The position numbers and the translations under genes were made by a program. A stretch of DNA of 64,000 nt. It comes from Paenibacillus_E allorhizoplanae (GTDB lineage: Bacteria > Bacillota > Bacilli > Paenibacillales > NBRC-103111). The notes beneath the pieces are model-generated. The model saw nothing but the letters and a program-made list of their open reading frames with translations. It made no database searches and was not told where the DNA came from. Below are positions 43,228 through 52,691 of this stretch, one piece after another. Within the stretch, counting starts at the first letter, position 1. Every line of letters starts with the position of its first letter. The stretch covers positions 1 through 64,000 of the forward strand of contig NZ_CAKMMW010000002.1 of assembly GCF_927798215.1 (NCBI RefSeq), given 5' to 3'.

Positions 43228-44706
43228 TTAAAGCTCAATAATCTTCGTCGCTACATTATCGCAAAATTCCCTGTCATGCTCTACAAATAGAAGAGTTGGT
43301 GCATGTTCAAGCAATAGTTCTTCGATCTGCATTCTTGAGATCACATCAATAAAGTTAAGCGGTTCATCCCAAATATGCAGATGTACTTTCTCGCTCAAAC
43401 TTTTGGCGATCAGCACTTTCTTCTTCTGGCCGCCGCTAAAGGAAGATATATCTTTTTCAAATTGCACTCTAGCAAAATCCAGCTTCCTTAATATCGCCTT
43501 AAACAGGCTCTCATCAATTCCATTGTTCTTCGCGTAGTCGGTTAAATTACCATGTAAATGCGAGGTATCCTGGGAAACATAGGATATTTGAAGTTGGCTT
43601 CCCTTTCGGAAAGTTCCTGTATAGTCGATATGCTCACCACATAGCAGCTTGATTATACTTGATTTGCCAGAACCATTTTTACCTGAAAGCGCAATGCGTT
43701 CACCTTGTTCGATCGTAAAACTAACATCTTGGCATACTATTTTCTCGCCGTAATGTATCGAGACATGTTCAAGTGCAGCAAGCTGGTTTTTGTGGTAGGC
43801 AAGTTGGGTTATCTTGAGGTCTTCAGCACTTTCAATATTTTTGAGCAGCTTAGACCTTTCGTCGATGGCAGATTCTTGTCTTTGCTCAATGGATTTAGAA
43901 CGTTTCATCATCTTCGCAGCCTTGTGACCAATATACCCCTTATCTACCTTGGAACCCGAATTTCTAGTGCCGTTCTTCGTTTTCTCGACTTCGTGAGACC
44001 AATTGCTCGTTCGTTTAGCCGCATCGGATAATCGTTTGATATCCTTCCTCAGCTTCTCATTCTCAGCGAGCTCATAGTGATCTTGCTTTTGTTTATTTTC
44101 CCACCAATCGGAGAAATTACCCTTTTGAATTTCGATATTGGTCTTATTAATGGATAGGATGTGGTCTACACAATGATCCAGAAATGATCTGTCGTGAGAC
44201 ACTAAGATATAGCCCTTCTTCGTATTAAGATACTCACTGACCAGCTTTCTTGCATTCATGTCGAGATGATTGGTGGGTTCATCAATTAACAAGAAGCTAT
44301 TTTCCTTCAGAAATAAAGCAGCTAACAATACTTTCGTTTGCTCACCGTTTGACAATGACTCGAAGGGTCGATAAAGAACGTCCTCAGTAACCTTAAGTAA
44401 GGTGAGCTCGCGCATTAATTCCCAATGTTGATAATCTGGCAAAATCGTATTGATGATATCAAGCGTTTGTTCTTGTTTGTTGTTGACTTGAAAAGGGAAA
44501 TATTCAAAGCTGACATTCGCAGAAATATGTCCGCTATATTCGTATTTACCTAGCAGCAAGCTGAGAAAAGTTGTCTTCCCTCTCCCGTTTCTTCCTGTAA
44601 AACCTAACTTCCAATCGGTATCGATTTGAAAATTAACGTCCTCGAATATATGATCATAGCTGCCATCATAGGCAAACGTTAGGTTTGAAACATTGATTAA
44701 TGACAT
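43228..44706 (-). CDS. ABC-F ATPase of the Lsa/Vga ribosomal-protection type
   Basis: 492 residues with two ABC domains and no membrane segment. Domain 1 has GFTGRNGRGKTTFLSLL and the signature ESLSNGEQTKVLLAAL; domain 2 has ALSGKNGSGKSSIIKLL and FSGGQKKKVLIAKSL. The interdomain linker (about 210-305) is long and Lys/Arg-rich, the part that reaches the ribosomal A/P site region in antibiotic-resistance ABC-F proteins. Length and the start SLINVSNLTFAYDGSYDHIF resemble Lsa proteins, which protect against lincosamides, streptogramin A and pleuromutilins. Resistance is a prediction. AGGAGG upstream; no leader-peptide attenuator was seen in the 100-base upstream gap. Confidence 0.9.
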   Translation of the reverse strand: MSLINVSNLTFAYDGSYDHIFEDVNFQIDTDWKLGFTGRNGRGKTTFLSLLLGKYEYSGHISANVSFEYFPFQVNNKQEQTLDIINTILPDYQHWELMRELTLLKVTEDVLYRPFESLSNGEQTKVLLAALFLKENSFLLIDEPTNHLDMNARKLVSEYLNTKKGYILVSHDRSFLDHCVDHILSINKTNIEIQKGNFSDWWENKQKQDHYELAENEKLRKDIKRLSDAAKRTSNWSHEVEKTKNGTRNSGSKVDKGYIGHKAAKMMKRSKSIEQRQESAIDERSKLLKNIESAEDLKITQLAYHKNQLAALEHVSIHYGEKIVCQDVSFTIEQGERIALSGKNGSGKSSIIKLLCGEHIDYTGTFRKGSQLQISYVSQDTSHLHGNLTDYAKNNGIDESLFKAILRKLDFARVQFEKDISSFSGGQKKKVLIAKSLSEKVHLHIWDEPLNFIDVISRMQIEELLLEHAPTLLFVEHDREFCDNVATKIIEL

Positions 44707-44809
44707 GTTGGGATCCTCCTATACCATGCGCAATGCATGAACTCATCATAGCATATTAGGATTTACCAATTCGAAGGAAAGGATAACTATAGATAAATTC
44801 TCCTGTCCT

Positions 44810-45454
44810 TTATAGCTTTTTCAATTGTGTGATGAGATCCTGTGGCTCCATTCGTGTCATGAAATCGGGGTTTGCATGAGTGAAACGGACTACCCTCTCC
44901 CTATCTAACAAATAAATACCCGGAATCGGCAATATCCAACGATCAGTCTTATTGAACGCTGTGAGATCTCTACCGAGGATATGTTTGAATGTATGTTGAA
45001 GATAGTCAGGCATTTCGAATAACAGGTGATAACGCTCAGCGACAAGTCCATGTGGATCGCTCAGCACCTGGAAAGTTAACTGTTCTTTCTCTTTCTGCGT
45101 TAACGAATTGTCAGGACTTTGCGGGGTAATCGCTAGCAACTGGGCACCATACTCATGAATCTTTGGCATAATTTCTTGATAAGCTCTTAACTGAATATTG
45201 CAATAAGGACACCAACTGCCGCGGTAAAAGGTGAGGATTACTGGACCTTTGATCAGCTCATCGTATAATGTTATTTGCTCGCCTAGCGGGTTGGTCAAAA
45301 CAAAATTCGGAGCGATGTCTCCTACTTTTAATCCGTAAACACGCCCAGATTGCTGTTGCTCTGCTATGTGACGGAAAATTTGTGACTGTGCTTCAACAGG
45401 CACCCTAGCTATAAATCCCGACTTGGCTTGTTCCAATTGCTCTTTCATTGACAT
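44810..45454 (-). CDS. Peroxiredoxin-like protein (AhpC/TSA family)
   Basis: 214 residues with a thioredoxin fold. The peroxidatic cysteine motif is FYRGSWCPYCN near residue 78, giving a CxxC in place of the single Cys of classical AhpC. KVGDIAPNFVLTNPLGEQITL precedes it. Likely reduces peroxides in the cytosol with a thiol donor. GGAGAG lies ten bases before the ATG. Its promoter (45504-45531) is overlapped at the start site by a 22-bp palindrome, so it is probably repressor controlled. Confidence 0.87.
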   Translation of the reverse strand: MSMKEQLEQAKSGFIARVPVEAQSQIFRHIAEQQQSGRVYGLKVGDIAPNFVLTNPLGEQITLYDELIKGPVILTFYRGSWCPYCNIQLRAYQEIMPKIHEYGAQLLAITPQSPDNSLTQKEKEQLTFQVLSDPHGLVAERYHLLFEMPDYLQHTFKHILGRDLTAFNKTDRWILPIPGIYLLDRERVVRFTHANPDFMTRMEPQDLITQLKKL

Positions 45455-45480
45455 GCTGCATCTCTCCTTTTTTTGGTCAA

Positions 45481-45502
45481 AAAGATACCGATTGGTATCT
45501 TT
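45481..45502. promoter_or_regulatory. 22-bp palindromic operator at the peroxiredoxin start site
   Basis: AAAGATACC-GATT-GGTATCTTT is a perfect 9-4-9 dyad just downstream of the minus-strand -10. The size and the ATACC/GGTAT half-sites suit a TetR-like dimer. No regulator gene lies in the window next to it. It could also affect the divergent DrrA gene. Confidence 0.75.
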
Positions 45503-45503
45503 A

Positions 45504-45531
45504 ATTGTAGCATATAGCCAATTATTTACAA
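45504..45531 (-). promoter_or_regulatory. Sigma-A promoter of the peroxiredoxin gene
   Basis: Minus strand -35 TTGTAA (45531-45526), 16-base spacer ending in TGC, and -10 TACAAT (45509-45504). Confidence 0.65.
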
Positions 45532-45640
45532 GTGAGCATGCAAAAAATGAGGCGGATTTTCCTTACATACATTTGTTTACATTCAGTTTAAAAATGTGCG
45601 ATACAATCACGTCATCAATTGTTATTTAGGAGGTATTGCT

Positions 45641-46663
45641 TTGGATTCTTTGCAAAGAAAAGGATTAGCGCAACAAGGTGATTGGGCCGTTGAAGCGCAT
45701 GGGCTTGTCAAAACTTTTGGAGAAAATCGCGCGGTAGATGGTGTCAATTTGAATGTGAAGGCAGGAACAATTTACGGTGTTCTAGGCCCGAATGGTGCTG
45801 GGAAAACGACGACAATCAATATGCTAGCAACCCTTCTCAGACCTGATGCAGGTTCAGCCAAAATCTTCGGCTACGATGTTGTGAAAGAGTCACAGATCGT
45901 TCGTCAATTGATCGGGGTGACTGGACAATACGCATCTGTCGATGAATCGTTAAGCGCAACTGAGAACTTAATAATCTTCTCCCGTCTTCTTGGGTTAAGC
46001 CGCAAAGAGGCGCGTCAAAAGTCAGACGAATTACTAGAAGAATTTGGACTAACTGAAGCTGCGAAACGGCCATTGAAAAATTTCTCGGGCGGTATGAGAC
46101 GCCGATTAGATCTTGCCGCGAGTCTTATTGCACAGCCTCCACTCATCTTCTTAGACGAACCTACGACGGGGTTAGACCCTCGGACACGTTCTCAGATGTG
46201 GGATACAATCCGTCGACTGGTCGACACAGGATCAACAATATTGCTTACAACACAATACCTGGAAGAGGCTGACCAACTCGCAGACCGAATCGCCGTCATC
46301 GATCGTGGGCGCGTCGTCGCTGAGGGAACTGTAGATGAGCTTAAAGCTTCTGTCGGTACCTCCTCCTTGCAGCTTAGCGTCCAAAATCCGTTAGATATAG
46401 AACAAGCTCGCAGAACCGTTGAGCAAGTGCTGAATGCAGCTTCAACAGTTGTTGCTGGTAAGATCTCCGCTCCGATGGCGAATGCAGATCGTGTGACTGA
46501 CCTTCTTATCTCCCTGCGCGAAGCAGGCATTCACTTGGCTGAGATGAGTGTACAGAAGCCAACATTGGATGAAGTATTTTTAACGATTACAGGTCATGGC
46601 GTACAAGAGAACGATACAGAGACGTCTACGCCAACAAGTAACAAGCAGGAGGCAAGAGTATGA
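45641..46663 (+). CDS. DrrA-type ABC exporter ATP-binding protein
   Basis: 340 residues. Walker A GPNGAGKTTTINML, signature FSGGMRRRLDLAASL, Walker B LIFLDEPTTGLDPRTRSQMW, and a C-terminal DrrA-type domain ending in KPTLDEVFLTITG. It energises export of drugs or other hydrophobic compounds with the following permease. TTG 45641 is set by AGGAGG eight bases upstream; the frame is open further 5'. The gene ends in ATGA overlap with the permease. Confidence 0.92.
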   Translation: MDSLQRKGLAQQGDWAVEAHGLVKTFGENRAVDGVNLNVKAGTIYGVLGPNGAGKTTTINMLATLLRPDAGSAKIFGYDVVKESQIVRQLIGVTGQYASVDESLSATENLIIFSRLLGLSRKEARQKSDELLEEFGLTEAAKRPLKNFSGGMRRRLDLAASLIAQPPLIFLDEPTTGLDPRTRSQMWDTIRRLVDTGSTILLTTQYLEEADQLADRIAVIDRGRVVAEGTVDELKASVGTSSLQLSVQNPLDIEQARRTVEQVLNAASTVVAGKISAPMANADRVTDLLISLREAGIHLAEMSVQKPTLDEVFLTITGHGVQENDTETSTPTSNKQEARV

Positions 46664-47472
46664 GTGCATCGATTAAACCCGTTTCCGAACGCCATCTGAG
46701 AAACCACACAAGCTTTCGTCAGTCCGTACGCAATTCCCTTACAATGGCTTATCGCGGTCTCCTGAAGATTCGACGTACACCAGAGCAATTGTTCGATGTT
46801 ACACTTCAACCGATCATCTTCACCCTGATGTTTACTTATATTTTCGGCGGAGCCATATCAGGTGATGTCGTAAGTTACTTACCCGTTATTATTCCAGGTA
46901 TTCTGGTTCAGACCGTAATAACAACCTCCATCGTGACTGGCGTCCAATTACGAGAGGATATGGATAAAGGCGTCTTCGACCGGTTCAAATCGCTGCCAAT
47001 TGCGCGTATAGCACCACTTGCAGGGGCCTTATTGGCCGATACCATTCGGTATACCATTGCAACCGTACTAACGTTCTCCATGGGATTCATCATGGGATAC
47101 CGACCTGAAGGCGGCTTGGCCAATGTCGCAATAGCCGCGTTGCTTGTCATTTTCTGCTCATGGGCGATCAGCTGGATCTTTGCTTTCTTCGGCGTTATTG
47201 CTCGCACAGCATCCAGTGTTCAAGGGATCTCGATGCTCGTCCTGTTCCCTCTTACGTTCCTTTCTAATGCGTTCGTTCCGGTTGATACCATGCCGAACTG
47301 GCTTCAATGGTTTGTTAAAATCAATCCCATCTCACACCTCGTCTCTGCCGTTCGTCAGCTTGCGAATCAAGGTACGGTAGGTTGGGATCTCACCATTTCA
47401 CTCTTCGGGGCTATCGTCATTGTGGCTATATTTGCACCCATTACGGTTATTGCTTATATGCGCCGTACGTAA
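46660..47472 (+). CDS. DrrB-type ABC-2 permease
   Basis: 270 residues with six membrane helices of the ABC-2 family: LFDVTLQPIIFTLMFTYIFG, the characteristic ISMLVLFPLTFLSNAFVP and a final IVIVAIFAPITVIAYM. The N-terminal cytoplasmic arm is long, as in DrrB. Translation is coupled to DrrA through ATGA. Substrate unknown. Confidence 0.92.
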   Translation: MSASIKPVSERHLRNHTSFRQSVRNSLTMAYRGLLKIRRTPEQLFDVTLQPIIFTLMFTYIFGGAISGDVVSYLPVIIPGILVQTVITTSIVTGVQLREDMDKGVFDRFKSLPIARIAPLAGALLADTIRYTIATVLTFSMGFIMGYRPEGGLANVAIAALLVIFCSWAISWIFAFFGVIARTASSVQGISMLVLFPLTFLSNAFVPVDTMPNWLQWFVKINPISHLVSAVRQLANQGTVGWDLTISLFGAIVIVAIFAPITVIAYMRRT

Positions 47473-47483
47473 CATTCCAACAT

Positions 47484-47529
47484 AAAGAGGCTGTTCTCAA
47501 GTAGGGTATCTACTGAGATCAGCCTTTTT
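47484..47529 (+). terminator. Terminator of the drrAB-like operon
   Basis: AAAGAGGCTG (47484-47493) pairs with CAGCCTTTTT (47520-47529) with one G-U pair. An inner stem CTCAAGTAG/CTACTGAG is also present, and a T run ends the arm. Confidence 0.88.
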
Positions 47530-47571
47530 CTCATGAATCATAGGATTATTGCAAGCTAAACAATTGTCTAT

Positions 47572-48540
47572 TCATTGTACACGAATCATAACTTTCCCGG
47601 TGTGCTGCCCTTCTCCAAAGTATCTTAAAGCTTCTGCAACATCACCTAATGGATATTGACGATCAATCACAGGTACTAGTTTGCCGGTCTCCCAGAGCGC
47701 CATCAATTCATTTTGATCTGTATGATTTGGTTTATGCATTAAAAGTCCCATTTTCTTCGTTCCTATCCATGAAATCAGGGATCCAAGGAACATCATTTGA
47801 AAAATCCGAGGCATGGTGCCTCCCACCATCACATAACGTCCATCCGAGCTTAAGGCACGTTTACAGTCGAATATCGACCGATTACCCACAACATCAAGAA
47901 TAACGTCATACTTTTTCCCACTTATGGTGTAATCCTCTTTCCTATAATCCATCACATAATCTGCACCAAGTGCTTGAAGTTTTGGCAGTTTCGTGACACT
48001 GTCGACTGCAGTCACTTCTGCTCCAAATAATTTGGCTAATTGTATCGCAAATGTCCCCACACCGCCACCCGCACCATTGATTAATACCTTATTGCCATTC
48101 CGTATAAGTCCTTTGACCTGTAAACCCTGCAAGGCGAGGACAGCTGCTTGGGGTATAGCCGCGGCATCTTCAAAGGTGATCGTAGCTGGTTTCAGCGACA
48201 ATGCCTTTTCTGAAGCACACACATACTCCGCAAATCCGCCCCAACTACAGCCGGAAATATCTCCGAATACGTGATCTCCTGGAACAAACTGCTTTACTTC
48301 TTTGCCCACCGCTTCGACACGCCCCGCAATATCTGCTCCAAGTATCGTGTATTTGGGCTTTAGAACGCCTCCGATTCGCACTAAGAACGGAGTGCCTCGC
48401 AGCAGATCCCAGTCCCATGAATTGATGGATGCCGCATGTACGTTAATTAATACTTCGTGATCTTTTGGCTGTGGTTTTTCCACTTCTGTATAAATTAGTT
48501 CATTCGGACTACCGTATTTCGTGTAGATCACTGCCTTCAA
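47572..48540 (-). CDS. NAD(P)H quinone oxidoreductase-like MDR protein
   Basis: 322 residues of the zinc-independent medium-chain dehydrogenase/reductase group. ILGADIAGRVEAVGKEVKQF and GDHVFGD lie in the GroES-like domain; the nucleotide site is NGAGGGVGTFAIQLAKLFGA. Zinc ligands of true alcohol dehydrogenases are absent. TTG start with AGGAGGTG. Single gene. Confidence 0.9.
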   Translation of the reverse strand: MKAVIYTKYGSPNELIYTEVEKPQPKDHEVLINVHAASINSWDWDLLRGTPFLVRIGGVLKPKYTILGADIAGRVEAVGKEVKQFVPGDHVFGDISGCSWGGFAEYVCASEKALSLKPATITFEDAAAIPQAAVLALQGLQVKGLIRNGNKVLINGAGGGVGTFAIQLAKLFGAEVTAVDSVTKLPKLQALGADYVMDYRKEDYTISGKKYDVILDVVGNRSIFDCKRALSSDGRYVMVGGTMPRIFQMMFLGSLISWIGTKKMGLLMHKPNHTDQNELMALWETGKLVPVIDRQYPLGDVAEALRYFGEGQHTGKVMIRVQ

Positions 48541-48584
48541 GGATGCACCTCCTCACGGTTCTAACTCTTTTCTATTCAGTTCAG

Positions 48585-49883
48585 CTACTCTTTCTTTTTT
48601 AACATCACGGATTCAATTTGCCCAGTTGGGGTTGAAGCATTAACATACAATTCATAATCACCTGCTTGGTACAATAAGCTCCAAACGCCATCTACGCCAT
48701 TCACTTCACTTTTTGGGTTTCCTAGTGTCTTCTTAATTTGGGCCAACGTGTAAGGCACCGAAGCTCCTAGAATACGTATGGCACCGATCTTGTGGTCTGG
48801 CGGCCAAAAGCTTAATTGATAATTATACCATCGTTGGAATTCGACTTGCCTAGAACCGACTTCATGAGGCTTCCCCCATTTTGCGACTACTTCAGCCTCA
48901 GGGGCACCGATGCCATATTCGACTCCGCGAATTTTACCCATTGCAGCTAGTTCCATGAATTTCTGATCCAACACAATACTGTCCTTCAAATGTGAGATCG
49001 TTCCCTCATCGCCAGGCACAGGCTCCTTACCCTCCAAAAGCGGGAAATTGGAATAGGTATTCTGAAAGATAACGTCCCTTATACCTGGTCCTTTTAATTC
49101 CAACAACAAATAATCATTGATCAGATCCATATTACTATTCGCGGCATATTGATACGACTGGTAAGAAATATACACTTCACCGGCCGAATTCATGACTTCC
49201 TCCAACTCCACCGAATCAGAAAAAGACGAGGATGACTTGATCAATGCATATGTGCGATCTCCGAATGTGCGAAATTCTTTTCTCCACTCTGGCTGTTTCA
49301 ATAAGGATTGTGCCCACTCCTTTACATCGCCAGGCGCTTCCGTTAGGGGGATTGAGGTATAGACCTCATTAATTTGATTCTCTTGTGGCATATAATCCAT
49401 AAAACCACTAACAATCCAAATCCCATCATGAGAATAATCTTTTTTCATATAAACCATGTATGCATGTTGATCGTCAGTCGTTATGAGCAATGAACGGGGA
49501 TTTACGGAGTCACTGATCGTTTGAAATGACGCGACTTCTTGGTTTAGTCTTGATTGGACGAACTTCTGCAGAACCTTGCTGTACACCTTGTTTTCGGGAT
49601 TTGCCTGAAGCTCCTTTAGCTGATTCTCCGTATATTCGAATCCTTCTGTGCTATCATGAACTCTTGATAATATGCGCAATAAGGTATCCCTATCCTTTAA
49701 ATTCGCACTTATTTGTGCAACATTTGGCGTAGGTTTACTCTCTTCTTTAGGAGTGGGGGTCGGTTCCAGACTTATCTCTGTATCAGGCTTTGTCGTGGAA
49801 CTAGCTATTGAATAACCACACCCTAAACCTACGATCAACACACTGATAAGGATCACTACATATTTTGGGGTCATCGGATTCAT
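48585..49883 (-). CDS. Membrane-anchored protein with a C-terminal DUF4309-like domain
   Basis: 432 residues. A signal anchor (YVVILISVLIVGLGCGYSIA) contains a Cys that could be a lipobox variant. A Pro/Thr-rich linker (about 35-55) leads to an extracellular domain. The last 130 residues, starting at GVEYGIGAPEAEVVAKWGKP and including IGAIRILGA, resemble the DUF4309/YjgB repeat, here about twice over (a second block at TLAQIKKTLGNPKSE). Function unknown. GAGGAG before the ATG. The 383 bases between this gene and the CBS gene show no gene or clear element. Confidence 0.7.
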   Translation of the reverse strand: MNPMTPKYVVILISVLIVGLGCGYSIASSTTKPDTEISLEPTPTPKEESKPTPNVAQISANLKDRDTLLRILSRVHDSTEGFEYTENQLKELQANPENKVYSKVLQKFVQSRLNQEVASFQTISDSVNPRSLLITTDDQHAYMVYMKKDYSHDGIWIVSGFMDYMPQENQINEVYTSIPLTEAPGDVKEWAQSLLKQPEWRKEFRTFGDRTYALIKSSSSFSDSVELEEVMNSAGEVYISYQSYQYAANSNMDLINDYLLLELKGPGIRDVIFQNTYSNFPLLEGKEPVPGDEGTISHLKDSIVLDQKFMELAAMGKIRGVEYGIGAPEAEVVAKWGKPHEVGSRQVEFQRWYNYQLSFWPPDHKIGAIRILGASVPYTLAQIKKTLGNPKSEVNGVDGVWSLLYQAGDYELYVNASTPTGQIESVMLKKKE

Positions 49884-50266
49884 TTCTCACTCCTCATGGT
49901 TACATTCATTCTACGGGGTTGTGATTAGTCACCATTTTCTCAATTCATCCCCTAGCTCATTCCTATTCAATTAGACGTGTGCAGCTTTAGAATGTTCTGT
50001 GTGAATTGGATTTTTTGGAAATTAATTCTATTTAGTTAGCTTCCTTTTTAATGTCATTTACTATTTATTTCGAATTCAATTGTCGCTGGGTAGCCCCTTC
50101 CCATTTTTCATAAAATTTGACTCAAATCGAAGATCATCAATGTTACAAAATATCAAATATTCTCATATTTCCATTTATTACACTCGTCAATTGTTCACTC
50201 TTTTGGTCGGATTTATGTTTTAATTAAATAGTGAAACTAATTCGGGATGAAAAGGAGCGAAACAAA

Positions 50267-50671
50267 GTGGAAATTAAATCGTTTTTACTACCTAAAGACA
50301 AAGTATCTTACCTGACGACGTCGGCTTCGATGAAAGAAGCGATGGAGCGGCTGGAAGCTTGCCATTATACAGCGATTCCAATTATCGATGAGGAAGGGAA
50401 ATATGTGGGCACTTTATCCGAAGGAGATTTATTATGGAAACTGAAGTGCACGCCCGGCCTGTCCTTCGTTAACATGGATGAAGTATCTGTCACCAACATT
50501 CGAAAACGAATTTATAACGAGTGCGTCGCCATCGATGCGCATATGGAAGATATGTTAGCACTAGCTGCTGACCAGAACTTTGTTCCCGTTGTAGATAAGG
50601 ATCGCGTTTTCTTAGGTATCATTCGACGCAAGGACATTATTGAATACTATACGAGAAATATTACGGATTAA
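50267..50671 (+). CDS. Two-CBS-domain protein
   Basis: About 134 residues forming one CBS pair: first YTAIPIIDEEGKYVGTLSEGDL, second QNFVPVVDKDRVFLGIIRRKDI. CBS pairs bind adenine nucleotides and sense energy or c-di-AMP-like ligands. It has no effector domain. GTG 50267 with AAAGGAG nine bases upstream is a better start than the longer frame. Confidence 0.88.
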   Translation: MEIKSFLLPKDKVSYLTTSASMKEAMERLEACHYTAIPIIDEEGKYVGTLSEGDLLWKLKCTPGLSFVNMDEVSVTNIRKRIYNECVAIDAHMEDMLALAADQNFVPVVDKDRVFLGIIRRKDIIEYYTRNITD

Positions 50672-50682
50672 TCGGTTATACC

Positions 50683-50734
50683 AAAAAGCAGAGGTAGGAT
50701 TAGGGACGTATCCCTTTCCTATCCTCTGCTTTTT
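50683..50734. terminator. Bidirectional terminator between the CBS and HD-GYP genes
   Basis: A long hairpin: AAAAAGCAGAGG (from 50683) pairs with CCTCTGCTTTTT (to 50734), with further pairing TAGGA/TCCTA-like and AGGGA/TCCCT inside. T runs on both strands. Confidence 0.92.
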
Positions 50735-50747
50735 CATATATCCGCAG

Positions 50748-51872
50748 TCATTTATCCCGAGAGTATATGGCACGCTCACTACAATTATCGATCATTACAT
50801 GAAGTGCAAGCGATAAATCAATTTCATAATGTGTTTTCAACTTTTCTCCACGCTCATTTTTAAGGACCCTGACCACAGGTCTAGATGGTATGAAGGAATT
50901 TTGTCGACATACGACGCCAATTTCTCCTGTGCTTAACTTCACACCTTGTCCTACCGGGAATATGGCCACCTTATTTCGAAATTGGGTTACTTTTTTAATA
51001 TCATATAAACTTCCGGCATTCGCATAAAGAATTTCCAAAGCATAGTGAGGTGCAATAGAATTCCGATAAGCCCTTGGATGGGTCATGGCATCATACGAAT
51101 CGAGCATGCCAATCCACCGAGCATACTCATGTATCTCCGCCCCCTTGAGATGGTTAGGATAACCGCTCCCATCAATCCGCTCGTGATGCTGTAACGCACA
51201 GATGGCACTCAGCAAAGGAATCCCTATATCCTGCTTGAGCATGTTAAATCCTAATTCTGTATGTCGCTGAATTTCTATATACTCGCTCGCAGACAGTTTT
51301 GAACTACTTAATAATAACTTGGAAGGAATCTGGATGTTCCCTACATCATGGAGCAATGCTCCTAATCCTAATTCAATTAACTCTTTGTGTGAGTACCCCT
51401 GAAGCATGCCAAGTTTAGTCGCATAGACACAGACATTGATCGCATTCTGGCAGAAGTGCTGTTCCAACGTAGTTGCTGGAGCCATATTTAATGTGGTGAT
51501 GGAGACGAGATCTTTTCTCCCTTTATTCATATCATCAAGCACTCTTGAAATACCCTCGAATAGTAGCCGCGATATTTCTGCGGCGTTTGTCATTCCTCCC
51601 AATGTTGAGGTTGCGCTGAATTTTGTATAAATTTTAGACAACGCCATCCGCAGCAAAGCGCGGGTATCCTCATGAATCGAATCTTCAATGGGGATATCTT
51701 CCGTTTCCCTATCTTCGATATACAAGAAATCAAGTCCCATTTGGACTAATTTTTTTATCATAAATTGTGTAAGTTCAACGCGATGTCCAAGCATGACTCG
51801 TCCATGTTCGGACATAACGGCTTTACCAATCCGCATACCCGGTTGGCATAGGGCCGTAGGAACTATAATCAT
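50748..51872 (-). CDS. HD-GYP domain protein (c-di-GMP phosphodiesterase family)
   Basis: About 374 residues. The C-terminal half is an HD-GYP domain: LLHDVGNIQIP carries the HD pair, ICALQHHERIDGSGYP the HH and GYP, and DSYDAMTHPRAYR the later Asp. The usual HDIGK has Asn in place of Lys, a position that matters in metal/phosphate binding, so activity needs testing. The N-terminal third has no recognised sensor domain. GGAGGT fixes ATG 51872. With the GGDEF gene at 14709 it adds a c-di-GMP theme to the window. Confidence 0.88.
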   Translation of the reverse strand: MIIVPTALCQPGMRIGKAVMSEHGRVMLGHRVELTQFMIKKLVQMGLDFLYIEDRETEDIPIEDSIHEDTRALLRMALSKIYTKFSATSTLGGMTNAAEISRLLFEGISRVLDDMNKGRKDLVSITTLNMAPATTLEQHFCQNAINVCVYATKLGMLQGYSHKELIELGLGALLHDVGNIQIPSKLLLSSSKLSASEYIEIQRHTELGFNMLKQDIGIPLLSAICALQHHERIDGSGYPNHLKGAEIHEYARWIGMLDSYDAMTHPRAYRNSIAPHYALEILYANAGSLYDIKKVTQFRNKVAIFPVGQGVKLSTGEIGVVCRQNSFIPSRPVVRVLKNERGEKLKTHYEIDLSLALHVMIDNCSERAIYSRDK

Positions 51873-52010
51873 GAATATTACCTCCGCCAAAAGATACATA
51901 TTTATCTGTATTCTTTTTTAGTATACGGAGTCAATCATAAATAAACTGTCGAACACTGCAAGTTTTGAAAAAAATATTCTCAAAGTCCTATCCATTTTAA
52001 AACTTTATTT

Positions 52011-52514
52011 CTAACTTCTTTTCCGCTTCCCCCAAGGCTTAAATACCGATAGTAGATACATCGCGATTAATGAGAGTAACTGAAGTCCTATGCCTATAAA
52101 TAACCATAGCATGTTGGAAACGTATGCACCTTGGTTTGCACTCTGTCCTCCAACTTCAGTTAACATGGATATTCCTTTCAACGTCCAAATGTACATACCT
52201 ATGGGACCTACGATAACCGCGACAACTGTAAGCACTTCTTTGGCGATGATCCAATAGTATTTTACCAAACCCCAGTGAGTCCCCAGCGATAATAGCACTC
52301 CTGTCACGATGGTTCCGATTACTGATGCTCGTACAGAAGTTCCGGCTAATACGTGCATGGCTTTGTAACACGAGAGTATTAACCCCGAATCATTTGTGCT
52401 CGCGACTGTAATGCTCAGAATGAGAAACGTCACACTTGTCCCTAACATGATGGCTGCGAATAAGATATGTAAGCTCAGCATCCATTTTTTCTTGGTCATC
52501 GAAAAGTTTTTCAT
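52011..52514 (-). CDS. DUF2269-like four-helix membrane protein
   Basis: 167 residues with four membrane helices, beginning WMLSLHILFAAIMLGTSVTF, where the His is typical of DUF2269 and related haem-like helical bundles. GTIVTGVLLSLGTHWGLVKYYW contains a second His. Function unknown. GGGAG lies about 11 bases before the ATG. Confidence 0.7.
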   Translation of the reverse strand: MKNFSMTKKKWMLSLHILFAAIMLGTSVTFLILSITVASTNDSGLILSCYKAMHVLAGTSVRASVIGTIVTGVLLSLGTHWGLVKYYWIIAKEVLTVVAVIVGPIGMYIWTLKGISMLTEVGGQSANQGAYVSNMLWLFIGIGLQLLSLIAMYLLSVFKPWGKRKRS

Positions 52515-52639
52515 TCTGTTAGTATCTCCCTTGATATCTTCTTACCTCTAAGATAATCAATTGAAGTTAACTCCTTCTAAAACAATTCTTAAATATTCAT
52601 AAACTGATCCACGTAATTTCAACTATATCATCATAAAAC

Positions 52640-52666
52640 AAGAAAGGGGCAGCTCTAGGCCACCCC
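52640..52666 (-). terminator. Terminator of the DUF2892 gene
   Basis: Minus-strand 8-bp stem GGGGTGGC/GCTGCCCC (52666-52646, two G-U pairs) with a CTAGA loop, followed by TTTCTTGTTTT. Confidence 0.75.
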
Positions 52667-52691
52667 ACTCTTTATATTGTTCAAACCATAT

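Noticed and set aside
44707..44809. Leader-peptide attenuator for the ABC-F gene
   Set aside because: Only about 100 bases lie between the genes; no short frame with a ribosome binding site and no terminator/antiterminator pair was found.
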